Assembly: GCA_959026535.1 (NCBI GenBank)
Contig: CAUFMB010000077.1
Span: 1-5,644 of the forward strand
Direction: 5' to 3'
DNA length: 5,644 nucleotides
Source: an uncultured Collinsella sp.
Lineage (GTDB): Bacteria; Actinomycetota; Coriobacteriia; Coriobacteriales; Coriobacteriaceae
Shown: in pieces, positions 4,673 to 5,644 of the stretch
Layout of the letters: each line of letters starts with the position of its first letter
How positions within the stretch are numbered: position 1 is the stretch's first letter
Made by a program: the position numbers and the translations under genes
Notes under the pieces: model-generated
Databases searched by the model: none
Seen by the model: only the letters and a program-made list of their open reading frames with translations
Told to the model about the DNA's origin: nothing

Positions 4673-5515
4673 ATGATTGTGTTTTCCGATATGGACGGAA
4701 CGCTGCTGACGAGTGACAAGCAGATGAGCGACGCCACCTGGGCAATGCTCGACGAACTCGCTCGACGTGGGATTGAGTTTGTGCCCTGCACGGGGCGCCC
4801 GCTGTCAGGCATCTTTGAGCCCATCCTCGCCCACCCCGCCGTACACTACGCGGTCTGCGCCAACGGCGCCAGCGTCTGGCAGCTCGACGAGGATACGCCC
4901 ACCGACGCCTCGCGCGCCACGTGCATCTTGAGCCGTCCGCTCGACCGTGGTATTGCCCACCGCATCCATCGCATTGCCGCCGGCCACGATGTGACCTTCG
5001 ATATCTTCGCGGATGGGCAGTGCTTCCTCCCCCGCTCGTTATACGGGCGTCTGGATGAGTTCTGTGGCGGCGACCCCCACATCGCGGCTTCGCTCAAGCG
5101 CACACGAACACCGATCGACATGGATATCGACAGCAAGATCGACGAGGTCGAGACGCTCGAACGCATCGCCATGTACTGGCACGACCCGGCCGATCGCGAC
5201 GCCATCGCAGCAGAGCTCGACACGCTCGGAGGCATTGAGGTCACGCGTTCGTACGCCATGAATATCGAGGTCATGGGTAAGGGCGCCACCAAGGGAACGG
5301 CCCTCACGTGGCTATGTGAGCATCTGGGCGAGCGTCTCGCCGACGCCTGGGCGTTCGGCGACAACATCAACGACATTCCCATGCTGCAGGCAGCGGGCCA
5401 CGGCATGGCCATGATCAACGCCGAGCCCGAGGACCGCGACGCCGCCGACGCCATCACCGAATACGACAACGACCACGACGGCGTCGCCCGCGCCATCATG
5501 GCCGCCCTCGCCTAG
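4673..5515 (+). CDS. Cof-type HAD-superfamily hydrolase (HAD-IIB phosphatase)
   Basis: A 280-residue cytoplasmic Mg-dependent phosphatase. All four HAD motifs are visible: motif I DMDGT with nucleophile D6 and acid D8, motif II T40 in PCTGRP, motif III K207 in KGATKG, and motif IV GDNINDIPML with D230 and D234. The region between motifs II and III (about residues 85-190) forms the C2-type cap that marks the IIB (Cof) group and chooses the substrate. Relatives hydrolyse sugar phosphates, phosphorylated cofactors or pyridoxal phosphate; the substrate cannot be told from sequence. Length is normal for the family. AAAGGG (4658-4663) lies nine bases before the ATG. No clear own promoter was found: the upstream terminator ends just before the ribosome binding site, so the gene needs a promoter overlapping that hairpin or relies on read-through. 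Confidence 0.93.
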   Translation: MIVFSDMDGTLLTSDKQMSDATWAMLDELARRGIEFVPCTGRPLSGIFEPILAHPAVHYAVCANGASVWQLDEDTPTDASRATCILSRPLDRGIAHRIHRIAAGHDVTFDIFADGQCFLPRSLYGRLDEFCGGDPHIAASLKRTRTPIDMDIDSKIDEVETLERIAMYWHDPADRDAIAAELDTLGGIEVTRSYAMNIEVMGKGATKGTALTWLCEHLGERLADAWAFGDNINDIPMLQAAGHGMAMINAEPEDRDAADAITEYDNDHDGVARAIMAALA

Positions 5516-5596
5516 TCATTGGCCAGTCACTGGGGATGTTCTTAAATGACTAGTCGTTGGGGACACTCTTCGCAAAAAGCTGCAAGGACTGTCCCC
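5513..5596. repeat. Intergenic repeat unit: three direct repeats and a hairpin
   Basis: Variants of YAGTCRYTGGGGA occur three times in the same direction: TAGTCATTGG (5513-5522, starting on the HAD stop codon), CAGTCACTGGGGA (5524-5536) and TAGTCGTTGGGGA (5551-5563). GGGGACA (5559-5565) then pairs with TGTCCCC (5590-5596), and inside this CTT-C-GCA (5568-5574) pairs with TGCAAG (5581-5586) over an AAAAGC loop. No T-run follows, so it is not a standard terminator. The arrangement looks like a REP/MITE-type extragenic element. Copies elsewhere in the genome would be needed as proof. Confidence 0.6.
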
Positions 5597-5644
5597 CGCT
5601 GTCGGCATAGACGATATGAGCAGGACATAAAAACATTGAGAGCC
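5597..5644. other. Unassigned end of window
   Basis: These 48 bases after the repeat unit hold no recognisable gene on the plus strand; an ATG at 5617 meets TAA after four codons. On the minus strand all three frames are open at the window edge for a short distance, so the end of a convergent gene cannot be fully excluded. Nothing else is seen. Confidence 0.3.

Noticed and set aside
4846..5499. Minus-strand frame of 217 codons opposite the HAD gene
   Set aside because: It is the shadow of a well-supported HAD phosphatase, with a composition rich in Ser, Met and Ala that reflects the complement of GC-rich codons.
5516..5644. End of a convergent gene entering from the right edge
   Set aside because: All three minus-strand frames are open at the edge, none resembles a known protein end, and most of the stretch is explained by the repeat unit.

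Overview
The window is a piece of bacterial chromosome that suggests a high-GC actinobacterium. I infer Coriobacteriia, probably a Collinsella relative. The reasons are GC-rich housekeeping genes, purine-rich Shine-Dalgarno sites, TAG stops on five of the six complete reading frames, a Clostridia/Coriobacteria-style long citrate synthase, and integrase wording typical of Gram-positive elements. The genus is a guess and was not tested by any search.

Left part (1-1679), visibly poorer in GC: a membrane protein reads leftward from 761 and runs off the window edge without a stop. Its layout resembles an ABC-2-type export permease (one N-terminal helix, an outside domain, then several helices). 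Divergent from it, 145 bp away, is a two-gene unit: a four-helix DUF2975 membrane protein (906-1418) and a small Xre/Cro-type HTH regulator of the YozG type (1428-1679). The gap between the divergent genes holds three short palindromes. The rightmost one contains the -10 element of the likely promoter for the DUF2975 gene, which looks like autoregulation.

Middle part (1680-2801): a decayed mobile-element remnant. The catalytic domain of a tyrosine integrase has all expected catalytic residues but no N-terminal domains. It lies in the same frame as the HTH gene, directly after its TAG, and ends at another TAG beyond which the frame still reads like protein. About 400 bases without a convincing gene follow, rich in hairpins and short repeats and ending in a promoter region.

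Right part (2802-5515), GC-rich core genes: an ACT-domain protein of the UPF0237 type, 77 bp later a citrate synthase (472 aa, catalytic triad present) closed by a strong intrinsic terminator, then a Cof-type HAD phosphatase. After it (5513-5596) is an intergenic repeat unit of three direct repeats and a hairpin.

Functionally, the left part is probably a small self-regulated membrane module of unknown purpose, possibly tied to export or to stress at the cell envelope. The right part holds central carbon metabolism (entry to citrate and 2-oxoglutarate) next to a likely amino-acid-sensing ACT protein. The integrase debris separates the two and suggests that the left part is accessory DNA.
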